NCBI RefSeq assembly: GCF_021134715.1
Contig: NC_060021.1
Coordinates: forward strand, 10,262,501-10,326,500
Reading direction: 5' to 3'
DNA: 64,000 nucleotides
From: Daphnia pulex
Taxonomy: Eukaryota; Arthropoda; Branchiopoda; Diplostraca; Daphniidae
Shown here: positions 51,540-64,000 of the stretch, in pieces
Layout: every line of letters begins with the position of its first letter
Numbering within the stretch: the stretch's first letter is position 1
Notes under the pieces: model-generated
Databases searched by the model: none
Told to the model about the DNA's origin: nothing
What the model saw: only the letters and a program-made list of their open reading frames with translations
Position numbers and translations under genes: made by a program

Positions 51540-52395
51540 ATTTCGTCAATGCTGTTTTTTTTTTTTGTTTTTTTTACTTGTGAAATCCTCTTTTCCCCCG
51601 TGTATGCGTGTGTTTGATGCCTGTGAGAAAATTTCGGCTGTTGCAGGTTAATAAAATTGAAATGTTGAACGTCGTCAAATTCCATGTTTACTTGTCATTT
51701 ACGTTCCTAGCTCTTTTTATTTATACAGTAAATACAGTAACAACAAGAATTATGACTCAGTTTAGGGGAGGTCTGTCGTCTTTTCACGTCAAGTCACAAA
51801 ATGGGTGTGCTGAAACATTGGAATTCACTTCGCCTGATGGCCCAAGCTCGTGAAGCTGCCGCTTTCCCGCTTATCGTGTCTATGTATAGATAATATTATG
51901 TATAAATATTTACAAGGATATGGGGCTCCGAGTATAAATGTAGAAAGGGAAGGACCGATCCGGGGGAGGTAATTATATATAGTACGTCAGTTTCGAATTA
52001 CATGATATGCCTATAACACGCATACACACAAACATTTTGCTCTTTTTTTTTTGTAAAGTCGCCAGGTTAGGAAGTACTCATTTAAAATAACAATTGAAAT
52101 CGTGCACATGAGAAGTGATGGTCGTCAGGTAATCATTCACGCCCAATTTACTTAAAACAGATGGGGGTAGAGAGATAAGAGAGACAGAGGAGAGTGAGTA
52201 ATTTTGCAGAGGATGGAAATGAAAAACGACTAGACACGACGAATAAAACCGACGCGTTTTCTTCTTCATTAACTTATCCTCAATCATTGAATCTTTCACG
52301 ATTGAATTTTTAAAAACAATGCAATTTTGCTTAAGATGCAACTGTCGTGTAAAATATTTTAAGTGGCTTTCTTGGTCCTTTATATGTGGGCCATC
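51540..52395. other. HEXIM 3' flank
   Basis: HEXIM 3' UTR and the end of the next minus-strand gene. No separate gene was recognised. Confidence 0.5.
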
Positions 52396-52478
52396 TCAAA
52401 CACCCATATGCAGCATAACGCCGCTGCTCTCTTCCGCAGGAGTGCTGGAAGATGCGGACGATGTCAAACCAGCGGGAC
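52396..52478 (-). CDS. CTTNBP2NL: Candidate spliced last exon of the CTTNBP2NL-like gene
   Basis: A segment preceded by a good acceptor (TTTCACTTGATCAG on the minus strand) joins in perfect phase to an internal donor at 53370 (TCAG, then GTAGCT). The resulting C-terminus would be SGPAGLTSSASSSTPAEESS followed by GVMLHMGV. The whole coding length then remains divisible by three (795 residues). It would replace the read-through end at 53231. Confidence 0.45.
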
Positions 52479-53230
52479 CTGATCAAGTGAAATAAAAATG
52501 AGGTTAGATGTGCAAATTCGTACAATAATTGATAATAATTAAAAACAGTAGCTGTTCACTGTAAACATTCAAATCAGCACAGCATCAGACTTGGGTTCAA
52601 ATGCATTTTGTCAATCATTGCTAGAAATATTAATTTACAGCACCTTTTGTCTACTGTGGAATTTTTCACATAAAAGGGCTTGTGGATTATAACCCATTCA
52701 ACTCTTGCAGCAATAAGTTAAGTGCGGAAAATTATGGAAAAGCAGTGTTTAAGATTATTTCAATGGATTAATTTTCTTTAAAACACAAGAATCCAAGTCT
52801 GTTTGTTTCAAAAGCATTCGCAACCTCTTGGACACGATGTTAAGACACTCCACACAAAGCATACGTTAAACGAAAACATCACGTCCGTTCACGTAATCAA
52901 TAGGCAAAAAACTGACAAAACGCGTCAAATTCCCGTACAAAATAGAAGTTACACGTTCCGAAGATAGAGCGAAAATCAGATGAAGACCCGTTCACTTAAA
53001 ATGGTATCAGAAACGATTGTAACCCGTTTTTAACTTGATTCTCTGTTCGTCAGAACGAGTTTGAATGAGGAAAGACTATACTAGTATACCTGGAATGCAC
53101 CAAGGACAGGAAATAAAGATAGTTCATTATAGCAAACAACCGACACGAATGTGACATTCTCCATCAAGGAGTGGCTGCCCAAAACCAATCACGATGTACT
53201 TCCACACGGATGTGGCAGTTTTGACGACAC

Positions 53231-56200
53231 CTACATTGTAAAAAGGTCCCCTGCTAACATGGAGCCACCTCCTTTAAAACCGGAACGAAGCAGACGTACA
53301 AAGTGAAAGCGCGGATCGTTTGGAAGCAAAGTGCTGCTATAAAAAAGGGGTGAGACGGCTCTCCAGCTACCTGATAAAGGAAGAGATGAAGGGGCGAAAG
53401 AAGAATTGGGGGTAGTAGCCATGCTGCTGAGGAGCTGCTGGAATTCTTCCAGTTCTTTTTCCAGCAAAGCAAGAAACGAGGGAGAAAGAGGGGAATGAGA
53501 AGAATTGTCGTGAGAAATCTCATGCCCGGGCGCTTGGCTGTCACGGCTACCATCATCTACACCATCACCCACCTGCACGACAGCTTCACGGACCTCTTGA
53601 TCCGCTAATCCCTGTTCAGGAGGATTGCTGCTGATTTGAATCTTATCTTTCGAAATGGTGATGCCGAACTTGAGACCCTGATGCGAACCCACTTGGCCAG
53701 CCTTGTGCACCGGATGCACTTCTAAGCTGATTGGCCGGCCATGGTCTACAGTAGTCACCTGTGGGTTATTCGAACAAGATATAACCACCGGGTTGATCAT
53801 CTGACCTGAAACGGAACTGCTGGCCATGGATGTTGCAGTGGCTGTGGAAGATTTCTTCGGAGGAATGACCGGCTTGTTGGGTGGTACTGGCGGTGGAATG
53901 CCTCGTGCAAGAGCAGCCGACTTTTTGGGCGTTGTGGGCTGAGCAGACGTAGCCGTTCCAGTTGCGGATGCAGCAGATGTGGATGTCGGCAAAGTGGCGC
54001 TCGTCGTGACGTGGAAAGTGACTTTGCCTTCATTGTTGGTAGTAGTGAAGACTTTCGTGCCCGCAGAGGCTGAAACGGCCACTCGCGGTGAAGTTGACTG
54101 CATTGTACCAGCGGAAGATCCACGGCTCGCCTTTTGTATGTAAAACAATCAACTATGTAATCTTTACTCAAGCTTCCATAAATAATGGGCAATTTTCAAT
54201 TACCGGTGTCAATTCGCCAACTTCATTATTTGTGGTGGCAGTCGAAACCGGTGGTGGAGGCAGAGTTCTGGAAGACCCGGATGAACTAACGTTAGCTGCA
54301 TTCATTCCTCCTAAATTATATTGCATGTTGCGGATTCCTCCAGCGGCAGGGCTAACAGCTCGGGCAATTCCGGTTGCTTCAAAAATAAAAGTAACCATTA
54401 GAATAGGAATATCACAATAATATCTCCGGTACATGTATTTAAAAAAAAAAAGAGAAAAAACTCACTTGGTGCCTGGACTGGAGTGCTACTAACGAGAGCC
54501 ATTGGCTGTACAACTTTTCCGCTTGTGCCTAGTACAACGAGCCCAGTAGCCGAATTGAGCGGAATTGGAGCTGACGGGCTTGTACGTGGTATACTGACTG
54601 GGCTGCTACTTACGACTATAATAATTACAATGTCAAATTTAGTATGCCATTCCCAATTTTCGTCACATGATTAATTACTCGCAGAATTGACGGAACGCGG
54701 AGGAGTTTGCGGAGGGACAACTGTGGGTTTTGAAGGAAGTTGGGGTCCCATGGCGCCACCTCCAGCTGGAGATATAAGGGTCGAAGTTCCCGGGGGTAAG
54801 CTGTTTCGATTGGTTGTGGTAATTCTGGGAGGACTATTGGGCTGATTGAGTCCAGCTTGGAACATGGCCACTTGGTGAGCTTCTGCTTGTTGTTTCTTTA
54901 GGTTGTCGACCTCTGTGTGAAGTTTGTCAATAATCATTTCCAGTTCCTTAGTCCTCTTTTCTTCGCGTTGCAGCTGGGCTTTAAGTTGGGCTCTTTCAGT
55001 GTCAAACAGAGCCAGCTGTTTCTCTAACTCTGCCTCCATTTGCAAAGCTTTTTGGCTCTCTTCTTCCAAACCTTCAGCCATCGTGTCGACCCGTCCCTTC
55101 TCCTCTCCCAGGATCTGAGCCAAGTCTTCTGATTTATTCCTTTCTTCGACGTATTTGAGAATGAGTTTTTTGCGCTCAGCCAACAACAACAAAACAATTT
55201 GTTTTTGTCTCTGCCGTTCTTCGTCCAATGTTTCCTGCAACTTTTTCATGTCCTTATCGAGTTTCTTCTTCGATTGCTTCTCCACCTCCAGTTCCTATTT
55301 TAAATAACATTCAATCCATTTATTTCCCTTCAAATAAATTGGCTAACTAAAGAAGAAGAAAATAAAAGGAAAAAGTATACACTGAAACTATAGAAGGGAA
55401 TAGCAAGTGGGTAGCCTACGCCCGAAACTACAGTCGTAGGTGTGCGCGTCAGGTCGTCCTTCCTATTGACTTACCTCCCGAAGTCTCGTCCGTTCTTTTT
55501 CCAATCCGTAAGTGATGTCGTCACCTTGGGCAGTGTCATGCTCATGCTTCCTTCTCTCGTCGTCTAATTCACGAAGCACCTAATGGTAAGAAACCCAAGA
55601 GAAAATAGGGAAAGTGTGGCAGAGACAAGGGTCGTGTGTGACTACAGTCTATACTTCTGTACTGATCAATTGAGGATCATACGGGAAAACGGCAATTGAC
55701 AGGAAGCAAAAAAAAAATATGTATATAAATAAATAAATAAAAGCCGTCACGATATTCCAGACGAGGTTTCACATGTCTTTGAACACAAATCACCGAGCCG
55801 TTAATGCAAAAAAGAAAAGAAAAAAAAAGTGAACCGTGTCTGGAATGTCGGACGTGCAGGGAAAGTCTTCCGTTCATCGGCAGAGATGCAAAACCAAAGT
55901 GCGTGACGCATGCAGAAAATTTAACGAGGTAGTCGGAATCAACGAGTTAACATACCTGTGAGTGGCGTGCTTCGGCGTCTTGCATGGCTTGAATGAGATT
56001 AACGTGAGAATTTCTATGTTGGACTACCAGGGCTTCCAGAGCTGCCATAGGACCTTCGGTAACAGCTTTTAAAAGAGCCGTGTCGTCGGTAGACGAACCA
56101 CCAACTGTGGCAGAGCGTGAATCACGTTGCAGAGCGATGAACGGGTCGTTGACGGGCAGAATGCGTCCATAACGAGCATGGCTGACTTGCTGTTTAACGC

Positions 56201-56595
56201 GTTCAGCCTGGATAATAATAATATAAATCAATTCTCTGAATCATATAAACATCATATTATAATTTTATTGCTATTACCTTCAATGTTGCAATCACCACAT
56301 CTCTGGCTTGAAGCTCCCCTTCCAGGTAGCCCAACAGACGAAGCAAGTCAGATTTGCTTAATTCAGCTTTTGGGTTTTTCTATTTATGAGCATTGAATTC
56401 AGTATTACAAAACACAAGTAGACTCACAACAAATGATAAAAGACTAACCTTCACAGTGCAATTAATCATGTGTTGAAGCTGCTCGATATCCATGGCATTG
56501 GTTTGTTCTGTGGTCTTGGTTGCAGCAAACGTGGCATTTGATTTTGACAAGTGAGCTGAGCTGTGGTTTGAATTCACATTGCTAGCAGCCATCAT
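53231..56595 (-). CDS. CTTNBP2NL: CTTNBP2NL/Nausicaa-like coiled-coil protein
   Basis: Cortactin-binding-protein-2 N-terminal-like family; such proteins bind cortactin and the STRIPAK phosphatase complex and affect branched actin. Eight exons: 56595-56449, 56379-56278, 56207-55956, 55579-55475, 55294-54679, 54615-54466, 54376-54204 and 54130-53231. The read-through form has 814 residues. The CortBP2 domain starts with ELSKSDLLRLLGYLEGELQA and includes VSHARYGRILPVNDPFIALQ. A long coiled coil follows (KQIVLLLLAERKKLILKYVE, LEMIIDKLHTEVDNLKKQQA). The rest is Ser/Thr/Pro-rich. A final short helix (LALLEKELEEFQQLLSSM) is conserved-looking. Introns suggest an alternative C-terminal exon at 52396-52478. 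Start may be the second Met. Confidence 0.88.
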
Positions 56596-58066
56596 CACAA
56601 ACAATTTGATGAAATGCAAATGAATAAAATAATACAACAATGAGTATAAACAGTGTAAAACTTGGTTTCAAACTAGTTGCACAGCTTGTCATCGAAATCA
56701 GATGGTCATCGTATTGCCAACTAAGAATTTCGAGAATCGAATCCAGCAGTTCGGTCGTTTGGTCAGAGTGAAGCCCACAAGAACACAATAGATTCGGAAA
56801 TGCGTCCACTCCACACGAGTCCTTTCGCTGTAAACAGTCGTCTGTCGATCAGCACAGTGTAAATTGAAAATATACCGCTAGTCCGAGATTCAATTATTAT
56901 AAATTCCCGACGAAATCATTCATCGTCTGATAAAAACAGTGTCACTTTGAGAAATCTGATTGTCAGGCGGCCATCATGGTTCTCATGAAGGGCTCGCTTT
57001 GATTTTCAGCTTTGGGTGAAAGATCCGTGAAACATCTCGAGGTGTACTGGCAAGTGCTGCCATCTAGCAATGCTGAATGGACATTTGTTGGCCAATTTTT
57101 ACCGAATTTGAATAGCAATTTTACTATTGAACGACGGTTTAAGAAATATCCATATTAAAAAACAAGTTTCTTATAGCCACTGTAGCTTCTCTAGAGGTAT
57201 ACTGTATTCCTTAATATACACATATTTCCTAACAAATGACAATATTTTAAACTTAATGTGAATCCTCCAGTCTTTCTTACGAAAGAGTTCAATTCTAATA
57301 AGGTGGTGATGCTCAATTTCTCTGGGACGCGCGATAGCAACCACATAAAAAAATAAAAGAATTATCAGGGAAATTCAGGAAGTTGGTTGAAACCATATCC
57401 AAATAAGTTGGAACGATACGGATACAACAGAATTGCCGTAACTTCATGATAATAGTGTCTAAAAGAAACAATTCACGGCAATGCAGCGCTCATAAATTTT
57501 ATAATAACAGGACAGACAGGGTGTGTGACCACATTGATATTAAAATCCCGTGTGTATTATTTTGAGGCTACAACAATAAGATAGCAGGTCGTGTCCCAAA
57601 ATGAGCGGGAGTAGATCTACAAAATGTTATTATTAAACTCGTCGCCGTCAATATGAAGTTTGGCACGTCACGTCTGATCGGCGGCTGATTGCTTTTCTGT
57701 TGGTTTACGTTGGTTCAGCTCACGCGGAAATATTTTTAATTCGATGTTCGTAAAGAAAAGATAATTGAAAATAGAGCCCTTACAGGAAGATTTTAAGTTC
57801 TATCAAAGGCCGATTATATCATTAGAAAAAAGAGCACCACATAACGAGGAGCAACAAAAGACGATGTGTAGAAGAGTGGTTAGAGGAATTCTTATGTGTG
57901 TGGCACTGCACGATAACAACGTATAGTAAAAGCGGCTGGATGAATGAAAATGATGGCGCCAAAGCGTTCAAAGAATAAATTTCAACAAATCGTGTAGTAG
58001 GTGACGAAGAAGATCCTCCTCCATTGGCAGTGCGTTTTCGCGTGCACCCCTTGGCTACGTCAATAC
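56596..58066. other. Intergenic, CTTNBP2NL 5' flank and vinculin 3' flank
   Basis: Promoter side of the CTTNBP2NL-like gene and the probable vinculin 3' UTR. The minus-strand frame at 57822-58079 overlaps the vinculin stop and looks like UTR. No gene was recognised. Confidence 0.5.
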
Positions 58067-61000
58067 CTATTGATACCAAGGGTTGCGACGGATCCAGTGC
58101 ATGCGGATGCCAGCGTCTGTGCGCAACTTGATCGAGGCAGCTTCGGCTGCGCGCACAGTCTCCTTGACTGACTGCATCAAATTTTGAGCGTTACCAACCA
58201 ACATATCAGTTGCCTCTTGGTCTTCTTCTGTTCCTTGCGCTCCCAACATTGTAGCCTTGACAGTCGACAGGATTTTCAGTTGAGTGCCGATGGTCGGGAT
58301 GCGCTCACAGACTTGTAGCAGTGCCTAGAAGTCGAACGACATGTCAGAAATTGATATTCGCTCATCCAAAAGATTCACATAGAGTATACCGTGCGCATTC
58401 TCTTGTCTGTGCACTCCCGGGCCAATTCCTTGGCCAGCCGCGTCACTTCTTCTGACGCCTCAGCGATGGCCTTGGCGCAAGCGATCAGATCACGTTTGCT
58501 GCCACCTTCTCCACGTACCAGCTGGGACAAACGACCCATCAAGAGGGCCATCCTTTTGGCGGCGGCAATGATCTCATTGTCTCTGGAAGACCATTGCATC
58601 ACTTCTTGATGCAAACCGTGAGCAGCCATCTAATAATCATTCAAAAGATTAATCAACTTCAACGTTTCCTGAGAAAATGTAAATACCAAGATAGGCTGGT
58701 CTCCTTGTGGTGCATGTCGGAACATTTCATCTTCGTCATCCGTCTCAGGAGGAGGAGGCCTTGGTGGAGGATGTTCACCGCCGGGCAATGGTGGACGAGG
58801 AGGTGCGTCTGCCAGAAAATGCATTAAATTAATTGTATAATTTTTTAAAACCAATTTGCGATTATTTCTTACTCAGATTAAGTGAAGACATGTCAGGTGG
58901 CGGTGGGACCGGATCAGGTCCGGCTACGGCCTTGCGCACTTTACCGACGGACTCGAGAAGTTTCTTATTCGAGTCACGCCACTGATTGATCGAACCTTGA
59001 TCTCGCATGTTGGTGGCCACGGCCTTGGCATCCTGAACCATTGGAGTTACGTCTGCAGCAAAGAACAAAGTTAGAAATTTTCACAAAACAAACAGAAAGA
59101 ATGCGGAAAAACTCTTAAACTTACTGGCTTGCAGAAGGTTTGCAGCACCAGTCACTTCTCCAATAAACTTGGGATCCTCCGAGTTGTCCGCTTCTTGCTT
59201 GGCTACCATCAACACACGATTGGCCAGACGGGCAATTTGGGATGTGCCGTCGACTAACCGCTGCGCTTCCTGGCGGCCGATAGCATCTTCGCATTCGGCT
59301 GTGCAACGACGCATCAATTCTTCCGACTGCTGAATAAATGTGGCCGAATCAATAGCTTCGTCACACAACTGACGAGTGCGTGCAATGGCATCAGCGTACT
59401 GACGCCGCAAGTTCTCAAAATGCTCATCTGCGGCCTTATTTTCTGGGTAGGTCATCCGGATGCGACCAGCATTAACCAATTGTGGTGTCAAGCTTTCCAC
59501 CTGTCCTGCTGAGCTGTTCAAAGCCTCTGAGAGCTTCTTGTTTCCATTGCTACCACCAGCAGCAACCATACGAGCCGTCTGAGCAGCACGAGCTGAAAAT
59601 CCCTTCAATGCTCCTGCCTTATCCTTAAAGTTCTCCTCGCGATTCGGAGTTCCTAATGTGCATACAAATTGTTCAAAATCGTTTCAAATGACGAATATTG
59701 ACGCGACAATGCCTACCTTCTGGAGCCAATACTGCATCGGTAAACTGCTTCAACGGCGTTGTGATGTCAATAAAGTCTTCAACAACACGGTCGACCAAAG
59801 CTCCCTGGATCTTATCCTTGAGCTCGTCCAATTTCTGCGACAACAACCTGAAGAAAAGTCGATTGTTATTTTTAAAAATTTAAAAACCAGTCACGGCAAA
59901 AATGTCATACTTTGCAACTGCTTGGGCTTGAGGTGAATTGCCCTGTCCAGAGCGGCACAAATCTCCGAGTTGACGAGATAGCGAGTCAACTTGATTACAT
60001 AGCGCAAGAATTTCTGCACGTTGTTCACCTTGAAGTCCTTGGGCAACCTGAATCAATTATTTGGTTAAAGTACAAATACCTCAGATTTGAAAGCAAGGCG
60101 TGATTACCTTTCTTCCTTCTTCGACAATCAATGCGATAGCCTGCTGTCCTAAACCACGATCGTCGACGCTGGGATTTGCTAACCAACGGCGAGCTTGTTC
60201 TAATCGTCCGGCCACTGTGTGAGCTGGTTGTTGGATTCCATACTTTTCAGCGTTGGCGACAGCCGTTTGAACCAAATTGTTCAACTCTCCCAACTTGTGG
60301 CGGATACTGCGGGCTAGACCTTCCGCCTGTGGGGTGGCACCTTGTCCGTCGCCGCGCAATTCAACCAGGGCGTCCGTCAGAGACGTCAATTCGGAGCAAA
60401 GCTTACGAAGAGCTTTTTGGTCGTCGGGTAGCGAATGCTCAGCAACTTTCTCGGCCAATTCAATGATTTGACGGATAGATTTCTCTCCTACTCCACCACC
60501 GCGAGCATGGGGGTCCTAAGGAATGAAAAAAATAGCAAATAACTCCAACTATTACTCGTATAAATGATAATTACCTCAAGCCAATCGATGGCGGTTTGAA
60601 GTTTGCTTTCCAATGCATTGCAAGCACGTTTCATTGCGGTCAATTGATCAGCGTCCCATTCGTCCTCGTCGTAGGTAGTTAATTGCAGGACACGAATAAT
60701 TTCATTGATTTCATCCGTCATACGACCGGCTAGGTAGTTACGGTTTTCTGCTGCTTCTTCATTGCCTTTGCCACCTTAAAGCAAAATCACACGGAAATTT
60801 AAATTTATTGAATTTCACTCAGTTTCAACTTCTCTTTCATTTACCTTGAGAAACAATTTGAATGAAAATTTTCATGGAGCAAATAAGAATAGGAGCCAGG
60901 GTTTTGACCTGTTCCAGTGAGCGGATAAGGATGTCACGATGGACTTGGTGCGTCAGCTCTTTTTGACGCGCATCAACTTCACGCGAAACGCGCGTGAGAC

Positions 61001-62744
61001 ACGGGCTCACATCCTTGACGAACTGGACTAAATCATCGATGCTCTCAATGACTTCAGCTACGGCTAAGTAGTCCAGGACTTTTTTGCATTCGCGGATGAT
61101 CTTGCGAACTTCAGATTCATCGAAACAAAGCAAAAGCGATGACGTTCCTTGGAGAATTCCACGGGATCCTTCAATCAACTTCTTCCTATTTTTATAACGA
61201 GGCGTTAATTTAATAGATACACATTAATATTGTTAAGCGTTTTTATATGGTTTACCGAGCGGGTCCCGAATATGGGTCGGCCTTCAGCATGGAAGAAGCT
61301 TCCTCCAACAATCTAGAGGCCCCTTCAACTCGGTGTAATGATGCTGGCATATCCTGCTTAAGGATGGCGTCATCGCTGCTGTGTATGGTCTCCTTGCCAA
61401 CCTGAATACAGACAAATGTTCGATTTCACGGGATTTATCCTTGAAAGGCCAAAAAATACACAGACCTTAACGAGATTGGTGACGGCAACCGATACAGCGT
61501 GCACAGGCCGTTCCAAATCTGGCATGGCGTTTCCATCTTCGGCCTCCTCATGTAGAATAACAAGTCGTTCAACCTGCCAATCAAGAAACAACAAGGTTTA
61601 ATTTAAAATCAGTTCCGCCTTTTATCGAGTTGTTGCTTAAAATTCGTGAAAAAGGGAGAAAATCAAAGTCACATACGAACAGAAAGGGTGGAACAACTTT
61701 GGGAAAAAAACAGTCGCCATCGCCATAGAAGGTTCGTTTGCTAGGCTCTTTCAATGAGCCGACACCTAATCGCTTCGAGGGTTTTCGTTTTTACTTTTTT
61801 TTCGTTATTCCACACACACACACACAGACTGCCCCCACACGCATATCTTTATGACTTATTGAAAGAGTAAGGAAAGAAACGCGCGTAGGAAACGGAACCA
61901 CTTGACAACGACTATCTCATGTTGGGTAATCTTTGGCGGAAGCGACTGGCAACGCTATCACGAACGTTAATAAGTCTTAAGCCTATTTCGAGACACGTTG
62001 TGCAATTTGCATAGAGTTTAAGGTGGCAGAGAGGACCGAATTTACAAGACAACAAAACCACACAGCTGTGGCCTCTAGGTAAGTACCAGGCTACCTTTTC
62101 ATCATAACAACAGAGGAGCGCAGTCGACCTTGACTATATATGGTCATACCGTACGGGGCTCCACTTCATCCGCTCGACAGCAACTCTCCACCAAACCAAC
62201 AACATTCTGCTACATCTCTTTGCATTCCATACGAGAAGGCGATGAGAGACAACGCCCTAAAATCGTTGGTCATCACGACCAGCATGGAAATGATTGGTTG
62301 ACTACCTAATAGGGGAGGTATTTTTGTTAAATAAGGGTGAATTTCGACCAGGAATCTCGACCCCACGATAGTCCCCGTGCTTCTGACTCTTCTTCGAGAC
62401 GGTTCAAACCTACCCCGAGTGTTTTAAATATAGCCGGAGGTTCGACGGCTTTCTTCTAGTGGAACTGGCGAGTAAAAATAGGTTTTTTTCTTTTTCACAT
62501 CTAGACTCATTGAGAGGGCCAGAGGTTAGCGACGAACACAAACAACAAAAAGAAAAACTACCAGCAGATGATAAACACAAGGGCGATAGCGTTAAAACCG
62601 ACAGACATGAACATGTCTGGTTACCAACATGTTGTCAAAAACAAAACAAAAATTCCAGTCAGTGACTTTTCTTGGAAGTTCAATTACCTGAGAAGCCACT
62701 GGCTCGAGAATACTTTCGATGGTTTTCGTGTGAAAAACAGGCAT
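58067..62744 (-). CDS. Vinc: Vinculin
   Basis: Actin-binding adaptor of focal adhesions and adherens junctions that links talin or alpha-catenin to F-actin. Thirteen exons (62744-62688, 61573-61466, 61401-61256, 61185-60845, 60774-60575, 60515-60108, 60047-59911, 59847-59717, 59652-59125, 59052-58873, 58808-58687, 58629-58390, 58324-58067) give 951 residues. The N-terminus [19 protein letters not shown] is nearly identical to vertebrate vinculin. The head has [20 protein letters not shown] and [16 protein letters not shown]. The neck is proline-rich ([25 protein letters not shown]). The tail has [20 protein letters not shown] and ends RRNPWYQ. The first intron (1.1 kb) is the largest of the gene. 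Confidence 0.96.
61810..61830. repeat. CA dinucleotide repeat
   Basis: A short CA run in the first coding intron of vinculin. Confidence 0.85.
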
Positions 62745-63887
62745 TTTGGGTTGATAGTCGAGGCGTCGTCTGCAGTGCACACAGTTCCCCTCACGTAAGA
62801 TCAACCACAAGAGTACGTAATATCTCTGCTAGATTTGTTAATCTCCTCTTTGGTGTAACACAAACCTTTCTTCGTGTCTTACTCAAGCCACGAATGAAAC
62901 ACCACTGACTGTTCAGCTTTCACTGTGCGTCAAGTCTTTCGAGAATAGAGAGCCACAAGAGTACAAACGAATAGCAGACGACTAACATAAGCCCCGCCCA
63001 TTCACTGTCGAAAAAGCTTAAAACTCGGCTCTCTCTCAAATTTGTAGCTTTCTTACAACCTTAAGCCAACACCACATAAAAAAAAAATAAGAAAAGTTTC
63101 TTGTTTTTTTTCTTGTTACTTATCTGTAAGAGAAAACCCGATATCTTCCATGTACTAACGAATTATGCTGTATTCATTCAACACATTTTTTATCGGTGAA
63201 GACTCCAACGATGGTATTGGATATTATCAAATACTAATGATTTATTTGTAAATATTAGTAGAATTTTGAACTTAAAACGATCAGTTCTGGATTTTCGTAT
63301 AGCTGTAAGTTGTAACCTACAAACCAAGTTTGCTGCCATTATCACATCATCATGGCGGTGTTAGCTCATGATATTCCGGATGTGGTATCGGGAAAAATAG
63401 GAGTGGGCGCCAAAAATCTTACTCAAAACAACGAAACTTACGCACGGGCACGCTCGTTAATGAAAGGACACGAAACGCTCTAAATTAGATCGTCTACAGT
63501 TTCCAAGCTACTCCTAACCCGTCATGTCCGGCTGAAAATAACGCACACCCCCACATCCGCCTTCTATGCATGACTCATTCCGCAAATGGCAGATGAGCCT
63601 CTTCCGAATACACGTAGGATATACACACTATGTAGCATATCTAATTCTATGACTGAAAATTGGTTTCGCTACGCATTTTTCACAACACAGTTTTGTTAAA
63701 ATGACCAAATTTAATCGCTTCTCGGTCTTTTAACTGTGACACAAATTAGACGGGCAATTTGTAATTTCAAAAATATCTTTCTGCTACCTTATTTACTCTA
63801 GGGTAGCGATATTTTTATTATCAAAGTGTAGTCCCACATTCACATTAACAGCTTGATACAAATTAATTTTTACCCGTGATGGCATTG
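62745..63887. other. Intergenic, vinculin 5' flank
   Basis: Presumed vinculin promoter and 5' UTR exons and the 3' flank of the next minus-strand gene. No coding segment was recognised. Confidence 0.5.
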
Positions 63888-64000
63888 TCATTTCTCCATG
63901 GGTTCATCTTCTTCCTCCTCCATATCTTCACCTACAACAATTCAAAAGTTTTAACAAACGAAACAAGGAAGTTGAAGACAGGATGTGAATTTACCATTTG
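63888..64000 (-). CDS. C-terminal end of an unidentified gene (partial)
   Basis: The last exon, 63931-63888, has a good acceptor and encodes an acidic end (EDMEEEEDEPMEK, stop). A donor at 63994 (CAAATG, then GTAAAT) marks the end of the preceding exon, 64000-63995. Too little is visible to name the protein. Confidence 0.5.

Noticed and set aside
57822-58079. 85-codon minus-strand frame after vinculin
   Set aside because: It overlaps the vinculin stop codon in another frame and lies in the probable 3' UTR.

Overview
The window is about 64 kb of arthropod nuclear DNA, most likely from the water flea Daphnia (Crustacea, Cladocera). It is gene-dense. The genes are split into many short exons by introns that are mostly 60-90 bp with GT-AG ends, and the products read as animal housekeeping proteins. 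A decayed Tyr/Thr-rich secreted-protein gene of a kind I associate with Daphnia adds to the case. Species cannot be fixed from the sequence alone. No viral or retrotransposon coding sequence was recognised.

Layout. 0-2.4 kb (+): 3' part of a multi-cystatin cathepsin F. 2.7-6.4 kb (-): INTS8. 6.8-7.6 kb (-): a two-exon gene of unknown function, head to head with cytosolic malate dehydrogenase (7.7-9.4 kb, +). 10.7-11.8 kb (+): a small FLYWCH zinc-finger protein. 12.2-18.2 kb (+): DEPDC5/Iml1, the GATOR1 subunit. 18.6-21.1 kb (+): a weakly supported six-exon unknown gene. 21.1-22.3 kb (+): a paraxis/scleraxis-type bHLH factor. 22.5-24.0 kb (-): DNAJC28, sharing a short promoter with SEC62 (24.3-25.9 kb, +). 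26.5-27.2 kb (-): TTC36, head to head with RBM48 (27.7-28.9 kb, +). 29.6-31.0 kb (+): an unrecognised secreted protein. 31.3-33.1 kb (-): a divergent TBL1-like WD40 protein.

33.1-44.9 kb contains no intact recognised coding gene. It holds a wrecked Tyr/Thr-rich secreted-protein gene, a 389-bp fold-back element, and splice-site trains that suggest two convergent spliced non-coding transcripts (38.1-40.4 kb + and 40.6-43.9 kb -).

44.9-46.0 kb (-): snf (U1A/U2B''), head to head with ELOF1 (46.5-46.8 kb, +). 47.0-49.9 kb (-): PLAA, head to head with HEXIM (50.5-51.5 kb, +). 52.4-56.6 kb (-): a CTTNBP2NL/Nausicaa-type protein. 58.1-62.7 kb (-): vinculin. 63.9-64.0 kb (-): the last exons of an unidentified gene with an acidic C-terminus.

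Functional themes are broad rather than operon-like. They include transcription elongation and RNA processing (INTS8, HEXIM, ELOF1, snf, RBM48), nutrient signalling (DEPDC5), protein translocation and quality control (SEC62, PLAA, TTC36, DNAJC28), and actin/adhesion (vinculin, CTTNBP2NL). Several gene pairs are divergent with 250-700 bp between start codons. Exon models were built by hand from splice sites and reading-frame phase. All models marked complete sum to a multiple of three.
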